Below the pieces are notes generated by a model, which made no database searches, was not told where the DNA came from, and saw only the letters and a program-made list of their open reading frames with translations. Of a stretch of DNA of 64,000 nt, positions 35,832-43,933 are shown piece by piece. Positions within the stretch are counted from its first letter, which is position 1; each line of letters starts with the position of its first letter. The DNA is from JACCXG01 sp963785755 (lineage in GTDB: Bacteria > Acidobacteriota > Vicinamibacteria > Vicinamibacterales > 2-12-FULL-66-21). The stretch lies in contig CAWAXG010000002.1 of NCBI GenBank assembly GCA_963785755.1, positions 496,001 to 560,000 of the forward strand. The letters are read 5' to 3'. The position numbers and the translations under genes are program-made.

Positions 35832-36686
35832 CGATTTCGTGACATCTGTGGAGAGTTCAGTGATTGCGAACGCTCTGGCTACCAGTTGCGCGTATTCACT
35901 CGCCACAGCAGGATTCCTCGAGGCGTCCCATCCCGGCCGCGGCTCGCGTGGTGCGGTCTTGATGTCCGCAACAACCAGGCCGGCTTCGAGCCTCTGCGCC
36001 GCTCCGAGTACGGTCCCACTTCGGCCGACAATCCCGGATGATCCGTAGGACACGAGATCACTGGTTCGCCCGACCACATCCGCACGCACGACCGACACGC
36101 CGTTCTCCACCGCCCGAGCGATGTCCTTGTTCCTTGCTTCCGCGGGCAGTTCGGGCCCACCTCTTGTAGGAGGCATGCCATTGTTCGTCGGCACAAACAG
36201 GGCGGCCGCCCCCTGCGCGGCCATGATTCTGGCTGGTTCGTAGTAGGTTGAGTCCAGACAGATAACGATCCCGAACGTCAGATCGCCGACGGTGAAGACC
36301 GGCATCTTGTCGCCAGCCGCATAGACCGATTTGTTGATGGCCGGATAGAGCTTGCGATACACGCCGATGACGGAGCCCCTGTGAAACACCGCCGCGGAGT
36401 TGAAGAGCCGACCCCGTGATGCACGCTCCGTGAATCCGACGATCGTTGTGACTCGATTACTCGCCAGCGGCGCCAGCGCAGTGTCCAGCTGTCCAGCTTC
36501 GACGTCGATCGCGAAGGCCATCGGCCGCGGCGCGTAGTCAGCGAGGCCTCCGAGTACGCCCTCTGGGCAACACAGAATCTCCACGCCCTCGGATTCGCAC
36601 CACTCGACTCGCTCTCGAATGAGACTCAGGGCGAGCTCTGTCGAACCAGCGGGAAGTAACGGAGCTTGGTAGGCAGCGACTCTCAA
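35826..36686 (-). CDS. Carbon-nitrogen hydrolase (nitrilase superfamily), TTG start (cassette 10)
   Basis: 286 residues. The catalytic triad is visible: Glu in CCPEGVLGG, Lys in VYRKLYP, Cys in FGIVICLDSTYYEPA. Enzymes of this family hydrolyse amides or nitriles in the cytoplasm. The open frame extends upstream through attC9, so the true start must lie between 36713 and the first conserved strand; TTG at 36684-36686 (LRVAAYQAPLL) fits, with no ATG available. The stop lies in attC10. Substrate unknown. Confidence 0.85.
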   Translation of the reverse strand: MRVAAYQAPLLPAGSTELALSLIRERVEWCESEGVEILCCPEGVLGGLADYAPRPMAFAIDVEAGQLDTALAPLASNRVTTIVGFTERASRGRLFNSAAVFHRGSVIGVYRKLYPAINKSVYAAGDKMPVFTVGDLTFGIVICLDSTYYEPARIMAAQGAAALFVPTNNGMPPTRGGPELPAEARNKDIARAVENGVSVVRADVVGRTSDLVSYGSSGIVGRSGTVLGAAQRLEAGLVVADIKTAPREPRPGWDASRNPAVASEYAQLVARAFAITELSTDVTKSV

Positions 36687-36712
36687 CTGTTTGTCCGATT
36701 GGATTAAATACG

Positions 36713-36790
36713 GTCTAACGATACTGCCGTTCAGCGGCGTGGTTCCGAGCGCAAGCGAGGACCACGTCCGCCTGCAACGGCTGGTTCGGC
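36713..36790 (-). repeat. attC9 (78 bp), variant right box
   Basis: GTCTAAC 36713-36719; right box is GTTCGGC 36784-36790. Arms TGCCGTTCAGCGGCGTGG and the right arm CCACGTCCGCCTGCAACGGC. Confidence 0.85.
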
Positions 36791-36812
36791 AGCGCACAGG
36801 TGACACGCACGC

Positions 36813-37343
36813 TCAAGCAAGTCGAGCATCCCGCGTCACCTCCTTCAGGAACGCTTCCATGTCTGCCGCCGACCTTAGGTGATGAACGCGTTTCTGCTGG
36901 CGAGCCACAGACACGAGCTCTCTGTACTTGGGCGTCAGATACCGGTGGCATAGCCAGAGCACACGATAACTATTGATCGTGCTGCTGAGCATCGGACTCC
37001 GTTCCGGCCATCCTTCCGGGTTTGCAAAGAGACCTGTCAGCAGACGCTTCGTTACCCACAGAAAATGGATGAAGAGCGGCAGATCGATGTAGACGAGTGT
37101 GTCCGCAGAGGCGAAGCGCTCCCAGGCGGAGGCGCGGCAACCGTAGCCATCGATGATCCACGCATCACGCCGTAACAACTCCGCGTGCGCCTTTAAATAA
37201 TCGTCGTGGGGAACCTTGCCGCCGCCGGCTCGGTACTGGATCACGTCCAATGGGTAGAGAGGAAGGTGGGTCAGTTCCGCCAACCTCTTGGAGAGGGTGG
37301 ACTTGCCCCCACCAGTGTTCCCGAAGACGGCGACCTTCTTCAC
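36813..37343 (-). CDS. P-loop kinase-like NTPase (adenylate-kinase/FlaR-like), GTG start (cassette 9)
   Basis: 176 residues from GTG 37343, preceded by GAAGGGAC. Walker A is GNTGGGKST, close to the N-terminus; further motifs LPLYPLDVIQYRAGG and WIIDGYGC match the topology-modulation/adenylate-kinase-like family (AAA_17/18). The longer open frame starting in attC8 only adds translated attC sequence. Likely phosphorylates a small molecule; substrate unknown. Confidence 0.82.
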   Translation of the reverse strand: MKKVAVFGNTGGGKSTLSKRLAELTHLPLYPLDVIQYRAGGGKVPHDDYLKAHAELLRRDAWIIDGYGCRASAWERFASADTLVYIDLPLFIHFLWVTKRLLTGLFANPEGWPERSPMLSSTINSYRVLWLCHRYLTPKYRELVSVARQQKRVHHLRSAADMEAFLKEVTRDARLA

Positions 37344-37360
37344 ATGTCCCTTCGCAAGCT

Positions 37361-37426
37361 GCCGAACGTTCGGCTTCAGCCGCGGCGGCCTCGATGATCG
37401 CACGGTCGCCGTCGGCTGCAAGCGGA
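37361..37426 (-). repeat. attC8, left part (split by an IS)
   Basis: GCCGAAC 37361-37367 (variant of RYYYAAC), then arms CGGCTTCAGCCGCGGCGGCC and CGCCGTCGGCTGCAAGCG; the sequence then leaves attC at about 37426 without a right box. The missing right box GTTGGGC is found at 39060-39066, after the IS. Confidence 0.85.
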
Positions 37427-37519
37427 TGACTCTTATTCAGCCCTCCCCCTGCGCACCTGCTCATTGTGAGTAGGCTCAGCGCAGGGACATGCGCGCATCC
37501 GCGCAGGAGGAGAGCTGAG

Positions 37520-38563
37520 ATGAGATTCTACAACCGCCAGCATCGTCACTATTGCGGGATCGATCTCCACGTGAAGACGATGTACGTGTGCATCCTCGAC
37601 GGTACGGGTCAGGTCCTCGTGCACCGCAACGTGCCGTCGACGCCGGAAGCCTTGCTCGAGGTAGTGGCCCCGTACCGAGACGACCTGGTTGTCGCCGCCG
37701 AGTGCATGTTTACGTGGTACTGGCTGGCCGATGTCTGCGCGGCGGAGGGGATCCTGTTCGTGCTCGGCCACGCGCTCGCGATGAAGGCCATCCACGGCGG
37801 GAAAGCGAAGAACGACAAGATTGATTCGCACAAGATCGCCGTCTTGTTGCGTGGCGGGATGCTGCCGCAGGCCTACGTCTATCCGGCGGGGATGCGGTCC
37901 ACGCGTGATCTGATCCGTCGGCGCTTGCACCTTGTGCGGAAGCGGGGCCAGCTGCTCGCCCACATCCAGAACACGCGCGCGCAATACAACCTGCCCGCGT
38001 TCGGGCGAAAACTCGCCTATAAGGCCAATCGCACGGGGGGGGTGGAGCATTTCGCCGACCCGAGCGTCCAGAAGAGCATCGAGGTCGACCTCGCCCTCAT
38101 CGATCACTACGATGCGCTGGTCACGGATCTCGAACTGACCATCGTCCGCGAGGCGAAACGTCACGATGCCGATGCGTTCCATCGGCTCCGGTCGGTACCG
38201 GGTATCGGCAAGGTGCTCGCCCTGACGATCCTCTACGAGATCCATGACATCACGCGCTTCGATCGCGTGCAGGAATTTGCCTCCTATGCCCGATTGATCA
38301 AATGCACCAAGGAGTCCGGTGGCAAGAAGCTCGGGACCGGTGGCGCGAAGATGGGCAACGTCCATTTGAAATGGGCCTTCTCGGAGGCCGCGGTGACGTT
38401 CCTGCGCCACAACAGCGCCGGGAAGAAGTTCCTGGCGCGCCTTGAGAAGACACACGGCAAAGGCAAAGCGCTGTCGATCCTCGCGGACAAGATCGGGCGC
38501 GCCGTTTACTACATGCTGTCGCGAGGCACCGTCTTTTCGACGGAGAAGTTCCTCGCGGCGTAG
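37520..38563 (+). CDS. IS110-family transposase (DEDD recombinase)
   Basis: 347 residues from the ATG at 37520, preceded by AGGAGGAGAG. The N-terminal RuvC-like domain has the acidic residues in CGIDLHVKT, VVAAECMFTW and NDKIDSHKIA (DEDD). The C-terminal Tnp_IS116/IS110/IS902 domain has VPGIGKVLALTILYEI and GNVHLKWAFSEAAV, containing the likely catalytic serine. Such proteins work with a bridge RNA read from the non-coding end of the element. The frame is intact, unlike several nearby cassette genes, suggesting a recent insertion. Confidence 0.95.
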   Translation: MRFYNRQHRHYCGIDLHVKTMYVCILDGTGQVLVHRNVPSTPEALLEVVAPYRDDLVVAAECMFTWYWLADVCAAEGILFVLGHALAMKAIHGGKAKNDKIDSHKIAVLLRGGMLPQAYVYPAGMRSTRDLIRRRLHLVRKRGQLLAHIQNTRAQYNLPAFGRKLAYKANRTGGVEHFADPSVQKSIEVDLALIDHYDALVTDLELTIVREAKRHDADAFHRLRSVPGIGKVLALTILYEIHDITRFDRVQEFASYARLIKCTKESGGKKLGTGGAKMGNVHLKWAFSEAAVTFLRHNSAGKKFLARLEKTHGKGKALSILADKIGRAVYYMLSRGTVFSTEKFLAA

Positions 38564-38565
38564 CT

Positions 38566-39059
38566 GGGAGGGAGCGGCCGAGCCAGACGCCTAACTCGAG
38601 CCACGGGACCGAGCTCGTAGAGATCGCGCAGCACGCGTGCGCTATCAAGCGCCCCGAGCCGTCGATCATGAGCCAGAGGTCCGGCAGCGAATAGCGTTTG
38701 AGGGGACGTCCGCTCTCTCCCTGCGATGCACCCGCGTGCTCAAGGCGCTGCCCCTTTCCCGAGCCTGGCGACTACGGACGCGCGTCAGCGACGTCGCTCG
38801 TCATGAGGAGGCCGGTATGAGGGTACCGAATGAGTTTCTAGGCCGCGCAGGTCACACGAGCTGTGCGCTTCGCTCCGCGGAGCCTGAGCCTCAATAGGTG
38901 TTGGGTCCTCGATCCTCGATCAGGGCCAGCGCTGGAAACGAAGACGGCACTGAAGAGGACGCGATGACTCGGAGGTTACTTCTTACGGTCGCGCACCTTC
39001 TTGGCTCGACGACCGGACGGAGAAGATCCACCCACTTGACGGCGGGAGGGCTGATAGGT
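38566..39059 (+). ncRNA. Putative bridge-RNA region of the IS (3' non-coding end)
   Basis: Non-coding and GC-rich with many short stems. The 12-mer ATAGGTGTTGGG occurs twice, at 38895-38906 and 39055-39066, exactly 160 bp apart; the second copy spans the IS end and the attC right box. A sequence inside the element matching the element/target junction is what a guide loop of a bridge RNA would show. The RNA boundaries are not determined. Confidence 0.4.
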
Positions 39060-39066
39060 GTTGGGC
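39060..39066 (-). repeat. attC8, right box restored after the IS
   Basis: GTTGGGC, the right (R'') box type also seen in attC3, attC5 and attC17. Together with 37361-37426 it makes a normal attC of about 73 bp. Confidence 0.75.
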
Positions 39067-39137
39067 GGCCACGTATCTCCTTGCTGGCGGTCACTCAGCC
39101 TTCTCTGTCTCTCGTTCAGTTGCATGCGAGGCGGTCG

Positions 39138-40697
39138 CTAATCGGTGTCCGTCGGTCGCGAGGCCCTCGCACGGGATGCATCGGCGTTTGTGAATACCGC
39201 AAAGATAGACGGCTGTGATTCCAGGAACGCCGCGAGATCGCGCAAGGTCAGACCAAGTTGTGCCAGGCGGCCCTCGTCGACGAACATCTGGCAATTCTCC
39301 GGCTCGAAGGACGTGATGAGCCCCTTCGCCTGCGGATCGAACTTCTGATGCAACAGATCGACGATGTCCGGCGCGAAGTGGCGGCGATTCGATGATCGTG
39401 GTTCCGACGGCATGCCATGATCGGCGGTCACCGCGAGGAGATAGCTGTCCCCAACTTGTGCCTCCAGCGCTGCCAGCAGCCGCGCCAACTGATGATCCAT
39501 TTCGCCGAGCGTGACGCGGAGCTCGTCGGAATCAGGGCCGTATTTGTGGCCCACAAAATCCACACCCTTGTAGTTCATCAGGATCAGATCCGGTACGCTG
39601 TCCATGCCCACGCCTTCGCGGGCGATCATCGTAGACATCGCATCTACTTCGAATGCCGGAAACAGTGCGGAGTATCGCACCGCGATGGGCGAGTCGATTC
39701 GATGGCCCATCCAATCGGGGCTGGCTGTCCACAAGGCTCTGGCATCTCGGTCCTTTAGATACTCCGGCAGCCGAAAACACGTGGTGTTCGTCTTCCAGTG
39801 GCCCTCGTCCTGATCGTAGCTGGCGAGCACGACGGTGGCGCCGTTCAGCTGGCACGCCCCATGTCCTGCGAGCGGCGTGGCCGCTCGGTCGATGCTCCCC
39901 TGCGCCAGTATGACCGCCCGGCCTGCCGTGGCGAGTTGCAGGACGTCTGCCAACGTCAATGCCATCAGATCTTGCGGTATCGCACCCGCGAACATGTCTA
40001 GGCGCCGCCCATTTCTGAAGTCGTACACACTGATGCCCGTGACTCCATGCACACTGGGATCAGCTCCCGTCGCGATGGTCGAGTGACCGACGGCGGTGTT
40101 CGTCGGCAGAACGTTGACCTCTGCGTTGGCAAACCAAGCACTTCGCCGGCGAAGTGCGCTGAACGTGGGCATAAACGCGGCGTAGCGTTCGAAGTAATCG
40201 CGGCGCATCCCATCCGCAACGATTAGCATGACCGCGCGCGGGTTCGTGAAATGATCCTGGAAAACTGGCAGCACTCGCCCGGTCGCCGTGGAGGGCATCC
40301 GCAAGCCGAGTGCAGCCGCGAGCGTTGGGGCGACGTCCTGTTGGGTAGCTGCCCCCGAATACACCCCGCTCTTCACCGCAGGGCCCACGAACATCAGCGG
40401 AATCGAAACGTCATACGGCCAGGGCGAGCCGTGCATGTACGTGTAGTTCGGGTCAGGCCGAGTTATGAACTCTCCCTCACGTGGCACGACCAGGAGCTGA
40501 CCGGTCCGTCCTGGGAAATATGCCCGGGCCCACATCTCTAGAAATCGCTGTCGCATCGGTGGCGTCGCAATATCGACCGGCACCTTGCGCAGACCCGAAG
40601 ACGCGCAGCCACTCAGAACCAACGCCACGACGAGCACAACGGGGCCGCGACAGCCTGGTAACCGCAAAGAACGGACAGGGGTGCCCTGCGTACTCAT
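39138..40697 (-). CDS. Alkaline-phosphatase-superfamily lipoprotein (cassette 8)
   Basis: 519 residues from ATG 40697. The signal ends in lipobox VLSGCAS, so it is probably membrane-anchored. The AlkP/nucleotide-pyrophosphatase fold is seen with metal motifs VADGMRRD (Asp), nucleophile Thr in VLPTNTAVGHST, VDFVGHKYGPDSDE (Asp-His) and VTADHGMPSE (Asp-His). The enzyme should hydrolyse phosphomono- or diesters outside the cytoplasm. This is the largest cassette gene. The frame stops 72 bp before the attC8 right box. Confidence 0.88.
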   Translation of the reverse strand: MSTQGTPVRSLRLPGCRGPVVLVVALVLSGCASSGLRKVPVDIATPPMRQRFLEMWARAYFPGRTGQLLVVPREGEFITRPDPNYTYMHGSPWPYDVSIPLMFVGPAVKSGVYSGAATQQDVAPTLAAALGLRMPSTATGRVLPVFQDHFTNPRAVMLIVADGMRRDYFERYAAFMPTFSALRRRSAWFANAEVNVLPTNTAVGHSTIATGADPSVHGVTGISVYDFRNGRRLDMFAGAIPQDLMALTLADVLQLATAGRAVILAQGSIDRAATPLAGHGACQLNGATVVLASYDQDEGHWKTNTTCFRLPEYLKDRDARALWTASPDWMGHRIDSPIAVRYSALFPAFEVDAMSTMIAREGVGMDSVPDLILMNYKGVDFVGHKYGPDSDELRVTLGEMDHQLARLLAALEAQVGDSYLLAVTADHGMPSEPRSSNRRHFAPDIVDLLHQKFDPQAKGLITSFEPENCQMFVDEGRLAQLGLTLRDLAAFLESQPSIFAVFTNADASRARASRPTDTD

Positions 40698-40742
40698 GGC
40701 TACTCGAACCTCCAGGAATTGCCTGCCCCGGTGCGTCGGACC

Positions 40743-40839
40743 GCCCAACGCATTGGGCTGACCCGCGGCGGCCGTTCACTGACAAGGCGAGCCAGCCAAT
40801 ACTTGCAACGCCCGCCGTCGGGTCCAGTCCCTGTTAGGC
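40743..40839 (-). repeat. attC7 (97 bp)
   Basis: GCCCAAC 40743-40749, GTTAGGC 40833-40839; arms GGGCTGACCCGCGGCGG and CCGCCGTCGGGTCCAGTCCC, same subfamily as attC15. Confidence 0.9.
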
Positions 40840-40846
40840 GGACCAC

Positions 40847-41578
40847 CTATGACATCCAATCTCTAACAGCGTGAAGTTCCACACGGCCATTACGAACTCT
40901 CACGCTCAACAGGTATCCGCCACTTCGTCCTGTGCGCACTTCATATCCATCCGAGACGGGCGGGACGACCGTGATGACTTCGACGACCCCTTTGTCTCGG
41001 GAAATCCCCGTGATATCGCGCGGATCAATGCTAGAAAGAGGCCTCCGGAAGCGCTCGGGCTGCAGGTCAACAATCGTCCGCTGACGAAGTGCGATGACCA
41101 CGGCTTGAGCCACCTCATACGGGACGTCGGGCGGGAGAGCCAGATCCATGTGCCACGCACCGTCAGTAATCCTCCAAGACTCGAACCAGGTTGGATTTGA
41201 TGGGCCGTAGATGACGACCCAGTTCCCTCTGCTCTCAGTGTCGCGTCCGGCCAGGCGCTCGGCGTCGAACTGACATCCCGGCCCGCTCAGCTGGAGCACG
41301 TGGACAAGCTTCGTAGCGACGCGCTTGCCCTCCACTGTCGGCGTTGACGCGACTGCCAGCAGCGCACACTCTGAGCGAATGCCTTCCGAAACTCTCTGAG
41401 GGTCGCTGATACCGGCCTTGACTGCCAATTCGAGGATCGCCCGCTGGTCAGCGGTGCTCAGGCTACGCCGTACGTCCCAGACCACCTCGCCACGCTGAGC
41501 GGTGATGGTCCCAGTGCTAAGCAGCATGCCAAGCAGGACAACTCTTGCCAATCCTTGGATCTGCCTTCTTCGTTCCAT
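40847..41578 (-). CDS. Exported hypothetical protein (cassette 7)
   Basis: 243 residues with a signal peptide (VVLLGMLLSTGTITAQ). The mature part is alpha/beta with two cysteines and no recognised domain. The intact frame between two attC sites supports a real gene. Confidence 0.65.
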   Translation of the reverse strand: MERRRQIQGLARVVLLGMLLSTGTITAQRGEVVWDVRRSLSTADQRAILELAVKAGISDPQRVSEGIRSECALLAVASTPTVEGKRVATKLVHVLQLSGPGCQFDAERLAGRDTESRGNWVVIYGPSNPTWFESWRITDGAWHMDLALPPDVPYEVAQAVVIALRQRTIVDLQPERFRRPLSSIDPRDITGISRDKGVVEVITVVPPVSDGYEVRTGRSGGYLLSVRVRNGRVELHAVRDWMS

Positions 41579-41588
41579 GTCTGGTTCC

Positions 41589-41675
41589 GCCTAACGCTTC
41601 CGGATGAGCCGCGCGCCGCAGGCGACATGAACAAAGAGGACCGTTTGGCGCGCCGGCTCCATTCGGACGTTAGAC
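41589..41675 (-). repeat. attC6 (87 bp)
   Basis: GCCTAAC 41589-41595, GTTAGAC 41669-41675; arms CCGGATGAGCCGCGCGCC and GGCGCGCCGGCTCCATTCGG. Confidence 0.9.
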
Positions 41676-41709
41676 CGCGGATTATCGAAACGCGTTCTCC
41701 ACGGGCGAA

Positions 41710-42513
41710 CTATCCGAGCTGGATCTCCGACGGGACTTCTGGATTCATCAATGACGCGCCGCCATCGGCATAGATCACCTGTCCTGTGATCCAGCCGGCC
41801 TCTTCAGAACAAAAGAGTGCCACAACATTTCCGACGTCTTGCGGCGTGCCCAACCGTCCCATCGGCGTCCACCCGCGAGTGTGCCAATTCCTGATGAGAT
41901 CCTGTGCCTGCGTCGGCAGCGTGTTCAACACACTGTCCTCCGTCCACCCGGGACTGATCGCGTTCACTGTGATGCCGCGTTTGGCGAGGGCCACAGCGAA
42001 GTAGCGCACGAGCGACTCAAGCGCTGCCTTCGCCGAACCCATGCCGACCCACGGCAGCAAGCCACCCGTACGACTCCCCTGCGCGTAAGTGATGGCGAAG
42101 ATTCTCCCGCCCTCGCCCATCGAGACAACCGCCTCACGAACCCCGACGAGGAACGCCTTCGCCTGCGAATCGAACGCCGCGTCCCACTGTTCCAGCGTGA
42201 TGTCCATCGGCGGCCGGAAGAAAGCCGGAACCTCGGGCCGTGCGTTGCTGACGAAGATATCGAGCGTTCCGAACTCCGCGCGAACCTTGCGGACCATATC
42301 GGTGATCTGTTCGGGACGCGTCACATCGGCCTGTATGAGCAGACCGTCGGAGCCGCGCTTGCGGACTTGCCCGAGCGTATCGTTCGCAGCGCGCTCGTTC
42401 TGATAGTAATGAACCGCAATCTTGGCGCCGTTCTCCGCCAGTTTCAGCGCAATTCCTCGACCAATCCCGCGCGAGCCTCCGGTGATCAACACGTGTTTTC
42501 CTGCGAGCGACAT
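41710..42513 (-). CDS. Short-chain dehydrogenase, FabG/enoyl-reductase-like (cassette 6)
   Basis: 267 residues from ATG 42513, preceded by GGAGGTTG. Cofactor loop TGGSRGIGRGIA, Asn in VSNARPE, and an active-site region ITYAQGSRTGGLLPWVGMGS-AKAA, in which the classical Tyr of YxxxK is not obvious (MGSAKAA keeps the Lys). C-terminal INAISPGW-type segment. Probably an NAD(P)-dependent oxidoreductase related to FabG/FabL; the altered catalytic motif leaves the reaction open. Confidence 0.85.
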   Translation of the reverse strand: MSLAGKHVLITGGSRGIGRGIALKLAENGAKIAVHYYQNERAANDTLGQVRKRGSDGLLIQADVTRPEQITDMVRKVRAEFGTLDIFVSNARPEVPAFFRPPMDITLEQWDAAFDSQAKAFLVGVREAVVSMGEGGRIFAITYAQGSRTGGLLPWVGMGSAKAALESLVRYFAVALAKRGITVNAISPGWTEDSVLNTLPTQAQDLIRNWHTRGWTPMGRLGTPQDVGNVVALFCSEEAGWITGQVIYADGGASLMNPEVPSEIQLG

Positions 42514-42534
42514 GTCAACCTCCTCGTCTGGTCG

Positions 42535-42612
42535 GTCTAACGAAGCGATGACCCGCGCCGGGCGGCATGCGCGAGCAGCCCGCCGGCGTCGGCGTCCATC
42601 GCAATGTTGGGC
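42535..42612 (-). repeat. attC5 (78 bp)
   Basis: GTCTAAC 42535-42541, GTTGGGC 42606-42612; arms GCGATGACCCGCGCCGG and CCGGCGTCGGCGTCCATCGC. Confidence 0.88.
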
Positions 42613-42725
42613 AACTCGGAATCCTCTTCCGACAGGGCTCATGTCTGGCAGGTACGCTCCGTTAACTTCAACGCACGGCTTGGTTCGTTTGACGAAGAGC
42701 TCGTCCCGCCTATATCACTGTCGTC

Positions 42726-43765
42726 CTACGGTCGGGCGCGATCGACTCCGTGCGGTCTTCCGGGATACGCGAGCGTCTGAATGACTTGGTTCCCGGCCCG
42801 GTGATCGATGACCGAGAGACCTGGACTCGTGCCCCCTTCAAAGGCGGCGAACGTGTAGCGCCCGTTCGGAGAGGTCCATTGATGACCAGCGATGGTGGTC
42901 GCCCCGCCCGACGGGCTCAGCATCGACGAGCTCGTAAGACGAAGGTCGGCGTATCGACGACCGCCATCTGTCGCGGGCGATGTCCGAAGACCGACGGTCA
43001 GCAGCTTTTCGTTCGCCGACAACTCCAACGTGTCGGGCAGGCTAAGCGTCGAGCAGTCCGTGAAGGTCTGGTCTTCGAGATCGATCACGGCCAGCTTGTT
43101 GGCCGTGCGGCGGCTGACGAACGCCCACTTCCCGTCGTGGGTCACGGCGAGCTCGTGCGCGCGCGGGCACCGTCATGCGCCAGAAGACGAATCCGGTCCG
43201 TGGGTCGAGTGCGCGACCATCGTTCGCGCCTTCGTTCGCCAGATAGAGCGTGTTCCGTCGTTCGAGAAAACGCCCGCGTGCACGCGGCCATTCGTCGTAA
43301 ACGGGTTGCTGTCCCACGGACCGAGCAGCGTGTCGTCGTGCGTGTCGACGACCGCCACCCTGTCCGTCCCGAACAGCCCCACCGCAATGAGGTTCCCGCC
43401 CGGCTGGCATGCACGTGATGCGGGCGTGAGCCCGTCGGCAAGAGATCCGGGTGAGCACCACGCCGGACTCGACGTCGACGATGGCGATCGCCGGGCGGCG
43501 TGCCGAATTCTTCCGCGACGTAGAGCTTGCCTTTCGCGTACGCAAGGTCGCCAGGCTGCGAGTTCGGCGCCATCGCCACGGTCTGCACTACAGCGCCAGT
43601 GGCGGCGTCGAAACCCCGGATCGTGTGGGTGCCGCGATTGGCGACCCAGATCGTATCGTTCACCGACTGCAGGTCCGTTTCACCGGCCAGTGCGAACACG
43701 CCGATGACGACCGCCCCGACGAAACGAGCGCACAACGTTCTTGAAGCGCGACTGTGCCTGCTCAT
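42726..43765 (-). pseudogene. YVTN-type beta-propeller protein with about four frameshifts (cassette 5)
   Basis: From ATG 43765 a signal peptide (VGAVVIGVFALAG) leads to propeller blades: NDTIWVANRGTHTIRGFDAA, YAKGKLYVAEEF, AIAIVDVESGVVLTRI, VAVVDTHDDTLLGPWDSN, TLYLANEGANDGRAL and KLAVIDLEDQTF. They are spread over all three frames with changes near 43500, 43445, 43260 and 43160. Each blade is well preserved, so few substitutions but many indels. Either a recent pseudogene or error-prone sequence. Confidence 0.7.
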
Positions 43766-43860
43766 AACTCCTCCCATTCAAATCCGGCGACCAATGGCCT
43801 TCGTGACTCGTCACGGCCGTTGCCTTTGAGATCTCCCAGGGCACAGACAGTCGTGTCAGC

Positions 43861-43933
43861 GCCTAACGAATGGGTTTCAGCCGCGGCGGCTCAAGATGGC
43901 AGCAGCCGCCGACGGCTGCAAACCGTGTTAGGC
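43861..43933 (-). repeat. attC4 (73 bp)
   Basis: GCCTAAC 43861-43867, GTTAGGC 43927-43933; arms GGGTTTCAGCCGCGGCGGC and GCCGCCGACGGCTGCAAACC. Confidence 0.9.

Larger units (their letters stand above)
37427..39059 (+). mobile_element. IS110/IS1111-type insertion sequence inserted in attC8
   Basis: About 1.63 kb between the interrupted left part of attC8 and its right box at 39060. It encodes one DEDD transposase (37520-38563) with a short 5' region (about 90 bp) and a long non-coding 3' region (about 495 bp), the layout of the IS1111 subgroup, whose members include elements that target attC sites. No terminal inverted repeats at the very ends are evident, as usual in this family. Exact ends are uncertain by several bases. 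Confidence 0.8.
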
